NCBI GenBank assembly: GCA_013817115.1 | Contig: JACDDG010000011.1 | Span: forward strand, 476-16,087 | Length of the DNA: 15,612 nt | Origin: Parachlamydiaceae bacterium | Lineage (GTDB): Bacteria; Chlamydiota; Chlamydiia; Chlamydiales; Parachlamydiaceae | Direction of reading: 5' to 3' | Shown: positions 1 through 7,383 of the stretch, in pieces | How positions within the stretch are numbered: the first letter of the stretch is position 1 | Layout of the letters: each line of letters starts with the position of its first letter | Translations under genes and position numbers: made by a program | The notes under the pieces: generated by a model | What the model saw: the letters and a program-made list of their open reading frames with translations, nothing else | What the model was told of the DNA's origin: nothing | Database searches by the model: none

Positions 1-95
1 ATCTTTACTTGTTTGAAAAATTTTAAATTTTTCTAAGGATTTCTATTGATCATTTGCCTGTCGAGAGAACTATAATTTCTTGTGAATCTAAGATG

Positions 96-169
96 TGCGG
101 TCACCAAGACTTGAACTTGGGACCTCGACATTATCAGTGTCGCGCTCTAACCAACTGAGCTATGACCGC
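96..169 (-). tRNA. tRNA-Ile (anticodon GAT)
   Basis: On the minus strand the sequence folds into a complete cloverleaf. The acceptor stem is GCGGTCA/TGACCGC with discriminator A. The D arm is GCTC...GAGC. The anticodon stem CGACA/TGTCG carries loop CTGATAA, so the anticodon is GAT, which reads Ile codons AUC/AUU. The T arm is CCAAG/CTTGG with loop TTCAAGT. The 3' CCA is not encoded (the next bases are CAT), so it must be added after transcription. It lies only 4 nt downstream of tRNA-Ala in the 16S-23S spacer and is presumably co-transcribed with the rRNAs. Confidence 0.97.
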
Positions 170-173
170 AGGA

Positions 174-246
174 TGGAGGCTAGGAGATTCGAACTCCTGA
201 CCCTCTGAATGCAAATCAGATGCTCTACCAACTGAGCTAAACCCCC
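174..246 (-). tRNA. tRNA-Ala (anticodon TGC)
   Basis: This is a complete cloverleaf on the minus strand. The acceptor stem GGGGGTT/AGCCTCC contains two G-U pairs and is followed by discriminator A. The D arm is GCTC...GAGC. The anticodon stem TCTGA/TCAGA carries loop TTTGCAT, giving anticodon TGC. The T arm is AGGAG/CTCCT with loop TTCGAAT. The CCA end is not encoded. It is the first tRNA after 16S. The order 16S-Ala-Ile is the reverse of the 16S-Ile-Ala order usual in E. coli and Bacillus spacers. Confidence 0.97.
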
Positions 247-272
247 GGGTTAGACCACAAAGAAATAGAAAT

Positions 273-304
273 GCTGCCTTAACAGCACAAGAGAGATAAT
301 GTAC
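273..304 (-). repeat. 16S processing stem, trailer (3') arm
   Basis: This arm pairs with 2013-2044 on the other side of 16S. Twenty-two bases (283-304) are a perfect inverted match to 2013-2034, and the remaining ten (273-282) pair with 2035-2044 through a mixture of Watson-Crick and G-U pairs. After a symmetrical 6x6 internal loop the helix resumes with ATAAAGCT at 311-318 against 1999-2006. This architecture is that of the RNase III-cleaved helix enclosing pre-16S rRNA. The arm lies between 16S and tRNA-Ala. Confidence 0.85.
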
Positions 305-358
305 GCGCTTATAAAGCTCGTATCAACCGTAGTAGCTTAAAAAAGCCACTTGTCCTTT

Positions 359-1908
<1,550 letters not shown>

Positions 1909-2012
1909 AAAAATCTTTGAAAACTCGAAAAAGGAAATTGCTTACCTATTTTCATTAATCGCGATCCAATATAGTCTTTCGACTTTACTTATCGCACAAG
2001 CTTTATTTACTT

Positions 2013-2044
2013 GTACATTATCTCTCTTGTGCTGTCAAAACAAC
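2013..2044 (-). repeat. 16S processing stem, leader (5') arm
   Basis: This is the partner of 273-304, located about 105 nt before the inferred 16S 5' end. On the transcript strand it contains CAGCACAAGAGAGATAATGT. A TTGACA hexamer (complement at 2032-2037) lies inside this arm. Because the arm must be transcribed to form the helix, that TTGACA is unlikely to be the -35 box of the main rRNA promoter, and transcription should start further upstream, at higher coordinates. Confidence 0.85.
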
Positions 2045-2048
2045 TCTC

Positions 2049-2142
2049 AGGCGAATCACTGTTCGCCTTATTCACTGTCGAGCATCGCTGCTGTCGGGAA
2101 TAGTTATACCATACACAATTTGCCTTTTTATTCGCAAATTGT
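2049..2142. other. Two hairpins in the rRNA leader
   Basis: Two perfect stem-loops lie upstream of the 16S processing stem. One has stem AGGCGAA/TTCGCCT (2049-2055 and 2062-2068, 6-nt loop). The other has stem ACAATTTGC/GCAAATTGT (2115-2123 and 2134-2142, 10-nt loop). If transcription starts near 2230, both are in the leader RNA and could be part of an antitermination or processing region. No boxA-like motif was recognised with confidence. Confidence 0.4.
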
Positions 2143-2236
2143 ATTTTCACTCGATGGCTTTTTTTTCTTAAGTTGCTTATGCCTAAATGTTTATGGGGCG
2201 TATTTTCGTAGATGATGAGTGTGGGTGTAGAGTGAA

Positions 2237-2242
2237 TTATAG
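2237..2242 (-). promoter_or_regulatory. Candidate -10 box of the rRNA operon promoter
   Basis: A perfect TATAAT occurs on the minus strand within CTGCTATAATTCACTCTACA, upstream of the leader stem. No good TTGACA-like -35 box lies 16-18 bp before it; TTGCTC is present, but about 21 bp away. A second, weaker candidate is TATAAC at about 2104-2109 (minus). It has to lie upstream of 2044 because the leader arm must be transcribed. Low confidence. Confidence 0.35.
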
Positions 2243-2562
2243 CAGGATTCTGAGGTTTTTTAGAGCAATTTTTGCCTGAATATTGGATGAATATCTAAAT
2301 CGATGTAGGATCTAAATTCCTCACCACGCAAGTGGTTAGAAATTTCAGTCGTTATAGTCATTGGTGTCGTTGTAGTCGTTTGTCTTGAATATTCTTTGTT
2401 GCCTGTGCTGTTTGCCAGCTGCTACTGAAGGAAAAATAATGGTAATCCAAATTACGCCCCTAACGACACAACCATCTTGACCACTTACACAAAATGGGAT
2501 GCAAAGAAAGTAAGATCAAAATAACCCCTCAGAAAATTTAAGTACTCAATATATAGGGAATA
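2243..2562. other. Intergenic region without a recognisable gene
   Basis: I see no convincing reading frame here. It contains one long imperfect hairpin at 2314-2345, in which AAATT/AATTT, CT/AG and ACCAC/GTGGT segments are separated by single mismatches and closed by a GCAA tetraloop. It also has a short GTCGTT/GTCATT-rich low-complexity stretch around 2347-2385. Confidence 0.5.
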
Positions 2563-2796
2563 ATGAAAAAGACATCCTTAAATTACCCGAGCTCTCACAT
2601 TTCTACTCCTAAAAAGCTCAACGGCTCAAAGTACAGCTTCTTCTTCTTCTTCTACTCTAACCGATAATTTTAAGAAAAATAAGGAAGAGTTAGAAGATGC
2701 GCTCAAACGATTATGTCTAACAGGATTGCAGAGCAAAATGGAAAAGCAGAAGCAATACTTAAACGTAAAAATGATAGCGAAAAAGCTCTAGAGTGG
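2563..2796 (+). pseudogene. 5' part of an IS-disrupted, frameshifted gene of unknown function
   Basis: ATG at 2563 follows an AGGGA ribosome-binding-like site at 2555-2559. The first frame encodes MKKTSLNYPSSHISTPKKLN, then stops at 2665. The next frame (about 2633-2712) reads like protein: a serine run, then TLTDNFKKNKEELEDALKRL, predicted coiled and charged. From 2713 the original frame is open again, reading SNRIAEQNGKAEAILKRKND up to the insertion sequence. This implies two compensating frameshifts. Alternatively, the true gene started at ATG 2713. Joining the GAG codon at 2791-2793 to TTA at 4091 restores one continuous frame with the downstream part. No family was recognised. The inferred intact product would be about 145-195 residues. 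Confidence 0.6.
2789..2796. repeat. Probable target-site duplication, left copy
   Basis: TAGAGTGG directly abuts the left inverted repeat of the insertion sequence. The base string abutting the right end is TAGAGTTA. The first six of eight bases match. ISAs1-family elements usually duplicate about 8-10 bp, so this is a slightly decayed duplication, or one whose boundary differs by two bases. Confidence 0.55.
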
Positions 2797-2824
2797 CAGG
2801 GCTATTTCACAATTTTTCTCTTGA
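2797..2824 (+). repeat. IS terminal inverted repeat, left
   Basis: This is a 28-bp sequence identical to the reverse complement of 4058-4085. It begins CAGGGCTATTTCACAA and ends CTCTTGA. It is the end distal to the transposase start (the transposase stop codon is at about 2832). Confidence 0.95.
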
Positions 2825-2831
2825 CTTTCTA

Positions 2832-3575
2832 TTAAGTGTTGAACATTAAAACCATTTCCAGGAAATCAGTTGACATTGCCGCTTTAAGTCGTTTATTTTC
2901 AATGCTCAACTGACAGCCAGCCTGGTCTATTTGTTTAAGGTAGTTAAATGCAATACGGCATAGAACTGCGAGATTTCCTGAGAGGTTGCCTAACTGAGCA
3001 ACTTGACAGTCTTCTCGAAATCCCACGTCGATCGACCAGTGAAACCCATTTTCGATGCTCAAATGCCTTCGTATAGCCAATGACATTTCGTCTACTTTCA
3101 TAGGCGATGATGAAATATAATATCTGTACTCGACGCTCTCTTTACCCTTGTTTTCCCTACTCGAAATGACTAAGACAAGGCTTTCTATTTTTGCCCACTT
3201 CTCCTTAATTTCCGGATCCGCTTTTACAAGATATACCTTTCTGGAGTCAATACGTCCATGACCTTTCTCTAGACTCTCAATATACTCATAATTAAACCCC
3301 TTCCAGTTCATTGCGATCATATCCTGGAAAAAATGCTCAACATCATCTCTAAGTGTCCCTTGATTCCCTTTCAACGAAAACAAGTAATCCCCTCCTAGAT
3401 CAGTGATTTTTTTGGCTATGTCGACCTGACAACCAATTGCATCGATACTAATTAAGCAGTTTTTGACGTTAATCAAATCAAGAAGTTTTGGAATGGCCGT
3501 GATTTCATTAGATTTTACATTAGTCTTTACCTGCCCAAGCAATATACCGCGATCTGTCGCCCAAGCACTGACCAA
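2832..3575 (-). CDS. ISAs1-family transposase, C-terminal fragment (frameshifted)
   Basis: This is the C-terminal two-thirds of a DDE transposase. It carries the second catalytic Asp in LISIDAIGCQ (about residue 45 of this frame) and the catalytic Glu in LSIENGFHWSIDVGFREDCQ (about residue 175), both in ISAs1-typical contexts. It ends with a basic tail near the IS end. The apparent TTG start at 3575 is not a real initiation site, because homology continues upstream in the other frame. The frame is shifted by -1 relative to the N-terminal part at 3578-3991, so two non-functional pieces are expected unless ribosomes slip. The full protein would be about 385 residues, normal for the family. Confidence 0.9.
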   Translation of the reverse strand: MVSAWATDRGILLGQVKTNVKSNEITAIPKLLDLINVKNCLISIDAIGCQVDIAKKITDLGGDYLFSLKGNQGTLRDDVEHFFQDMIAMNWKGFNYEYIESLEKGHGRIDSRKVYLVKADPEIKEKWAKIESLVLVISSRENKGKESVEYRYYISSSPMKVDEMSLAIRRHLSIENGFHWSIDVGFREDCQVAQLGNLSGNLAVLCRIAFNYLKQIDQAGCQLSIENKRLKAAMSTDFLEMVLMFNT

Positions 3576-3577
3576 TA

Positions 3578-3991
3578 TTAAAGAAGTTTGGGGTCGTTTG
3601 GATCGTACACACCGCGTAAAGCTTTTCCATCAATGGCAATATGCTTTGTAGAACCAACAAGAGAGCTCGACCAATCTCGAAATCCCTTTTGAAAACTATG
3701 AGGATTGAGAGTTGTAAATGCCCTCCAGTAGGTAACCCTTGATGGAATTCCATTGCTCAAAGGTATATATTTCCGTAGCCAAGATTCTCTGGCTCTTGCA
3801 AATTCGAAGACACCATCCCAGCTATTAGCCCCAGAAATATATGCACAAACGGATATAAAAATAATTTCAAATAGATTATGGCCGGTTTTGCGACTTTGTT
3901 TTGGATCTTCAATGAGTTTAAAATACTCAATAAACCCTATTGAAATAGCCTTCTGAGAGTCATCAATCCATTCAACTTGATTTGAGTTCAT
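3578..3991 (-). CDS. ISAs1-family transposase, N-terminal fragment (frameshifted)
   Basis: This is the N-terminal 137 residues of the transposase. It has the family's leading block IEDPKQSRKTGHNLFEIIFI (about 27-46), the helix-rich SGANSWDGVFEFARARESWL region (about 53-72), the IPSRVTYWRAFTTLNP block, and the first catalytic Asp (D121) in IAIDGKALRG. The frame stops at 3578-3580, just after DPNDPKLL, where full-length relatives continue towards an HMVSA-type segment. That continuation is present in the -1 frame (PQTSLILVSAWATDRG). A run CCCCAAA sits at the junction, so either a one-base indel or rare -1 slippage explains the split. ISAs1 elements normally encode a single uninterrupted frame, so mutation is more likely. 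Confidence 0.9.
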   Translation of the reverse strand: MNSNQVEWIDDSQKAISIGFIEYFKLIEDPKQSRKTGHNLFEIIFISVCAYISGANSWDGVFEFARARESWLRKYIPLSNGIPSRVTYWRAFTTLNPHSFQKGFRDWSSSLVGSTKHIAIDGKALRGVYDPNDPKLL

Positions 3992-4057
3992 GACTTCTAA
4001 AAATCTCTTGATGGTATAGTACTTACTCCAATAAGAAGATCATATCTCTAAATAAAA

Positions 4058-4085
4058 TCAAGAGAAAAATTGTGAAATAGCCCTG
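4058..4085 (-). repeat. IS terminal inverted repeat, right
   Basis: This is the perfect 28-bp inverted copy of 2797-2824. It lies upstream of the transposase start, so the transposase promoter should lie between it and 3991. The right target-duplication copy TAGAGTTA follows at 4086-4093. Confidence 0.95.
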
Positions 4086-4450
4086 TAGAGTTAAAAAAAA
4101 TTCCTAATCCTTCAAAAGAAGAAGCTCTTTTATATATCAGTGAGGACACAATATTAGGAGAAAGGATGTTAAAAATGTCCATAGAAGATTTACTCTCCAT
4201 CATTAAGATACAGTCAACATATTACGACACTTACATGAAAAACATGTCTTCTATAAATAATGGTATTAGTGAGATGGATGATATCCTAGTCAAGGAACAG
4301 ATTAAACTTGCCTTTTGTGATTCATTATCTGGTCTTTCAAAGGGTGAAAAAAAAGCTATGCTCGCTCCTTACAAAGAAAAAGAAAAATATCAAGATATAG
4401 TCAAAAATATATATATAATCTATCTTGAGTCTTTAGTTCTTAGGTCGTAA
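4086..4450 (+). pseudogene. 3' part of the IS-disrupted gene of unknown function
   Basis: The frame is open from the IS end. It reads ELKKIPNPSKEEALLYISED and continues through ILGERMLKMSIEDLLSIIKI to the stop at 4448-4450. Removing the IS and one target copy joins it in frame with the 5' part. An internal ATG at 4166 follows AGGAGAAAGG and could start a 94-residue protein, but the upstream codons read equally like protein, so the purine run is probably coincidental coding sequence. The product is hydrophilic and helical, with no signal peptide or membrane segment. No family was recognised. Confidence 0.6.
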
Positions 4451-4836
4451 TAGTCCTATACCGTCCATGACCTCAAATTTGAGTTGGATCGCGCCAAAAG
4501 CTCCCGCGGTCGATGAAAACGACCCGGTTTTCACTACTGGGTCGTTCTCAATCGGTTAACTGCGAGAAATTTACGCGATCTATGATGGTATAAATGTACT
4601 ATAGTTGCTAATTTTTTTTTAATGTCCTACTGGTGGATCGTCTTTAAATCCTGCCACCTTATATTACGGCTAGAGACATAATGACCATAAAAACGACTCT
4701 AATGATTTGTAAGGTAAGAACCTAAGAATTCACGAAGGATTTCAAAAAATTCCCGCTAAATTAATTCCCCTCCTCTTTAAGATTTATTTAAGAAGTGTAT
4801 CTTGCCCCGAAACGTCATATTTGATAGCATGATAAT
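4451..4836. other. Intergenic region with one hairpin
   Basis: I see no gene here. A stem-loop AACGACCC/GGGTCGTT (4518-4525 and 4539-4546, 13-nt loop) lies 70 nt past the disrupted gene. It is not directly followed by a T run, so it is only a weak terminator candidate; a T9 tract occurs later, near 4612-4620. The 14 bases CGAAGGATTTCAAA at 4733-4746 match the arm of the palindrome at 5491-5648. Confidence 0.5.
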
Positions 4837-5502
4837 ATGCAAAAACTTAAAATTCTTTTTCAAAATAATCGAGACTGGGTTCAGTCCAAAATCAGCAAAG
4901 ACGCAACTTATTTCAGCCGTATGGCAGAAGCTCAAGCCCCCAATTATCTTTGGATAGGGTGTTCGGACAGCCGTGTTCCTGCTAATGAAATAGTCGGCCT
5001 TGAAGCAGGTGAACTCTTTGTACATCGCAATGTGGCGAATGTTTTCCCAAACACTGATTTTAACTGCCTGTCAGTTTTAGAATATGCTGTGGATCTTCTA
5101 AAAATTCAGCATGTAATCGTCTGCGGACATTACGGCTGCGGTGGCGTCAAAGCGGCAATGGAATCTCATCAATTGGGGTTGGTTGACAATTGGCTCCGCA
5201 ATATTCGAGATGTTTATGCCCGCTTTAAAGACGAACTAGACAATATCCCTGACCAAAATGATAGATTTAATAGACTGGTAGAGCTTAACGTCATGCAACA
5301 GGTGCTAAATGTTTGCCATACTAGTATAGTTCAAGGCGCCTGGATGAGAAATCAACTTCTTTGGGTGCACGGATGGGTTTATGACCTGGCTAACGGCACA
5401 CTTAAAGACCTAAACTGCTGCATTTCCAGCATCGATCAAGTCGAAGGCATCTATCGCATTTACGTTGCAGGACAATCCCCAACGCATACTCAGACCACAT
5501 GA
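4837..5502 (+). CDS. can: Beta-carbonic anhydrase (type II, Can/YadF-like)
   Basis: The product is a cytoplasmic zinc enzyme interconverting CO2 and bicarbonate, useful for carboxylation reactions and pH balance. Its 221 residues fit the family. The zinc and catalytic residues keep E. coli Can numbering: C42 and D44 with R46 in CSDSR, then H98 and C101 in CGHYGCGG. W39, R64 and Y182 (Y181 in relatives) correspond to the non-catalytic bicarbonate-binding site of type II enzymes, suggesting allosteric inhibition by bicarbonate. Start: ATG 4837 gives family-consistent numbering, but no strong Shine-Dalgarno sequence precedes it. The last four codons, including the TGA stop, lie in the palindrome starting at 5491, so the extreme C-terminus (QTT) was probably supplied or altered by that element. 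It appears to be monocistronic. Confidence 0.95.
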   Translation: MQKLKILFQNNRDWVQSKISKDATYFSRMAEAQAPNYLWIGCSDSRVPANEIVGLEAGELFVHRNVANVFPNTDFNCLSVLEYAVDLLKIQHVIVCGHYGCGGVKAAMESHQLGLVDNWLRNIRDVYARFKDELDNIPDQNDRFNRLVELNVMQQVLNVCHTSIVQGAWMRNQLLWVHGWVYDLANGTLKDLNCCISSIDQVEGIYRIYVAGQSPTHTQTT

Positions 5503-5648
5503 CCCCTATGCGTGGCGAAGGATTTCAAATGATACCAATCTGCCGCGCTCAGCTCCTCGGCAATAGCTTAGGCTATTACCTCGTCGCTGATCGCAGCACC
5601 TTGGAATCATTTGAAATCCTTCGCCACGCATAGGGATCATGTAGTCTG
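5491..5648. repeat. 158-bp near-perfect palindromic element (MITE-like)
   Basis: The two 79-nt arms (5491-5569 and 5570-5648) are gapless reverse complements with 13 mismatches by hand count. The outer 43 bases differ at only two positions, and the inner part is more diverged. The tips read CAGAC...GTCTG and the arm contains TATGCGTGGCGAAGGATTTC. There is no coding capacity. It starts within the last codons of the carbonic anhydrase gene and ends 41 nt before the hydrolase start. As RNA it would form one very long hairpin, which could act as a terminator or stability element for the carbonic anhydrase mRNA. No flanking target duplication is obvious. Confidence 0.9.
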
Positions 5649-5689
5649 ATACTAAAGACAGATGATCACCTTACTAATTTAGGATTTTT

Positions 5690-6796
5690 ATGAATTTCAA
5701 TGAAATAAAAGAAAATAGCGAGATTGATGTTCGACAACAATTTGAACCAAAATGGTTATCTCAATCGACTTTTGAAGCAGAAACATCGACTTCAGAGAAA
5801 ATAAGCCGCGTTGTCAATATGATTATATTTACTGCTAGTTTATATAGCCTATATGGATATATGACAGGAGGTACTGGACTACTAGCTTATGCTTCCTACC
5901 TATCGCTAGGATTTGCAGCTCGTAAAATAACCTCCATTGCTATTGGTTATATGGTATATCCTGCTGCATTCAAATCATTACCATTCCTAAAAGCTAATGT
6001 AGTAACGCGAGGAAAAACAGAAATTCAAACCCTTATAGGTCAAGATTTTATTATTAGGAGTATTTCTATCCATAAATCTGGCTCTTGTTATGATGGTGTA
6101 CTAATTACTCATAGGGACACAATTTTGAATGGTAAGTGGATTATCAATGCTCTTGGCAATGATTCGGTTATGGAATATCGTATAATTCAAATTGCCAAAA
6201 GAAATTTTGCGTTTATGTCAAATACTCTTTTAATTAACGGTCCTGGGGTCTGTAAAAGTGGAGGTTGGCCGACACGCTATCAAATGGGAGCTGGATTTGA
6301 GGCTGGTATAAAATTTTTAGAACAGCAAGTTAAAGCAACTCATATCATTATGTATGGCCTTTCTCTTGGTGGTGGAATGATGGGAGAAGCAATTCTAAAT
6401 CACGATTTTAGCAAAGGAATGAAAGACAATATTCGTTATTTATCTATTACGGACCGCTCTTTTAGCCGCCTATCAACTATTGCTGATGCTACAAAAGGGA
6501 AAATAGTTAAATCAATTTTTTACATCACAGGAACAGAGCTTGACGGTGTTGGAGCTGCTCAAAAATTGAGTCATTTAGGGATTCAACAAATTATAATCCA
6601 GCATATTTCTAATGATGCAACTGGGGATGATGGTGTAATTTCAGACAGTATTTCTTTGGCTTACGAGTTACATAAAAACGCATCTTTTGAGAACAAAATT
6701 TTTCTAGAATCGGAATGTATTAATCATGGCCTTCCGCTCCCCAAAGACATTGATGACAATTTAAAAATTTTAATTAAAGAATTTTTCGAAAGTTAG
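5690..6796 (+). CDS. Predicted membrane-anchored alpha/beta-hydrolase, CHLPS 43-kDa (DUF818)-like
   Basis: The 368-residue protein has an N-terminal hydrophilic stretch (1-40), then two or three closely spaced hydrophobic segments (about 42-58, 62-78 and 82-100), then a soluble alpha/beta-hydrolase domain. The nucleophile elbow is GLSLGG with Ser225. An oxyanion-type NGPG motif lies at 183-186. The acid is probably D285 (TGTELDGVG) or D313/D314. The likely catalytic His is H346 in CINHGLPLP. This arrangement fits the chlamydial CHLPS 43-kDa protein family; the family name is from memory and the substrate is unknown. The paired hydrophobic segments resemble those of inclusion-membrane proteins, so action at a host-facing membrane is possible but is inference. 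ATG 5690 has AGGA at 5681-5684. Codon use is AT-rich compared with uvrA. Confidence 0.72.
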   Translation: MNFNEIKENSEIDVRQQFEPKWLSQSTFEAETSTSEKISRVVNMIIFTASLYSLYGYMTGGTGLLAYASYLSLGFAARKITSIAIGYMVYPAAFKSLPFLKANVVTRGKTEIQTLIGQDFIIRSISIHKSGSCYDGVLITHRDTILNGKWIINALGNDSVMEYRIIQIAKRNFAFMSNTLLINGPGVCKSGGWPTRYQMGAGFEAGIKFLEQQVKATHIIMYGLSLGGGMMGEAILNHDFSKGMKDNIRYLSITDRSFSRLSTIADATKGKIVKSIFYITGTELDGVGAAQKLSHLGIQQIIIQHISNDATGDDGVISDSISLAYELHKNASFENKIFLESECINHGLPLPKDIDDNLKILIKEFFES

Positions 6797-6951
6797 ATCA
6801 ATCCATTATTTTGAATTTAGGTGCAAAAGATGTAACTGAAAAGAGATAATTATATATAGCTGTTAATTGGAAACTTAAGTTCGGAATGATGAGACTATGC
6901 GGGGGCTACGATGAACTCAACATCGGAATTATGCTTTTAACTCAATTTTTT

Positions 6952-7289
6952 TTTGAAAAATTTTGCAAAAAAAACATCCCCCGAAATTCTTTTTGTAGCC
7001 CACAGCTAAGGCTGTGCCGCAGCTGTGGGAAGAGCAAAGATGCCTTTGTCCCCAGTTGGGTTGGGGGGCCTCTTTTTTTAAATCCCCAAATAAATGTAAA
7101 AGGAACTTGTGAGCGTCGAGCCTATGGCCACAAATAATTTTTTATAAATTCTTTAGAGGCTTAAAAAAGAAGTCCCCCTCCAGGGAACGAAGGCATCTTT
7201 GCTATCCCCACAGCAGCGGCAGAGCCTTAGCTGTGGGCTGGACTACAAAAAGATTTTCAGGATAAGTTTTAAACGGCATAAATTTTCAA
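6952..7289. repeat. Large imperfect palindromic element with nested hairpins
   Basis: The strongest arms, 6989-7081 and 7161-7252, are inverted copies. Both contain CTTTTTGTAG, CCCACAGCTAAGGCT, AGCAAAGATGCCTT and a final CTTTTTT-TAA, with small indels and mismatches between them. Weaker matching extends outwards to TTGAAAA near 6953 and TTTTCAA near 7283. Each arm contains its own smaller hairpin (CCCACAGCT...AGCTGTGGG). The central 79 nt include GAGCGTCGAGCCTATGGCCA and no reading frame. A short frame across it (6886-7137) is not credible. The element is unrelated in sequence to the 5491-5648 palindrome. It lies between the convergent hydrolase gene and the hydrophobic-protein gene, where it could serve as a two-way terminator. 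Confidence 0.85.
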
Positions 7290-7383
7290 GAAAAGATTAA
7301 GCTAACTGAACTACATTTTTGCTTCGCTTTCAGATTGCTTACTCCTAACTACTACTGGCTTAGGCTGGGCTTTAAAATAACAT

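Larger units (their letters stand above)
2797..4085 (-). mobile_element. ISAs1-family insertion sequence, 1289 bp, complete ends
   Basis: The element is bounded by 28-bp perfect inverted repeats at 2797-2824 and 4058-4085, whose outer ends read CAGGGCTATTTCACAATTTT. Inside, on the minus strand, is an ISAs1-type DDE transposase split by one frameshift. The total length and the CAGGG tips suit the ISAs1 family. It is inserted in the plus-strand gene of unknown function and is flanked by a 6/8 matching target duplication (2789-2796 and 4086-4093). The perfect terminal repeats suggest recent arrival, or a copy that can still be mobilised in trans, although its own transposase frame is broken. Confidence 0.93.

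Noticed and set aside
2032..2037. TTGACA as -35 box of the rRNA promoter
   Set aside because: It lies within the leader arm of the 16S processing helix and must itself be transcribed; no suitable -10 box lies 16-18 bp downstream (TACAAG only).
2027..2215. 62-codon frame in the rRNA leader
   Set aside because: It overlaps the processing stem and hairpins of the minus-strand leader; cysteine- and phenylalanine-rich composition without a plausible start signal.
2347..2385. GTCGTT/GTCATT-rich stretch as a regulatory repeat array
   Set aside because: Units are irregular in length and sequence; low-complexity DNA is the simpler explanation.
6886..7137. 83-codon frame
   Set aside because: It runs through the arm of the large palindrome; its sequence is explained by the repeat and it lacks a ribosome-binding site.
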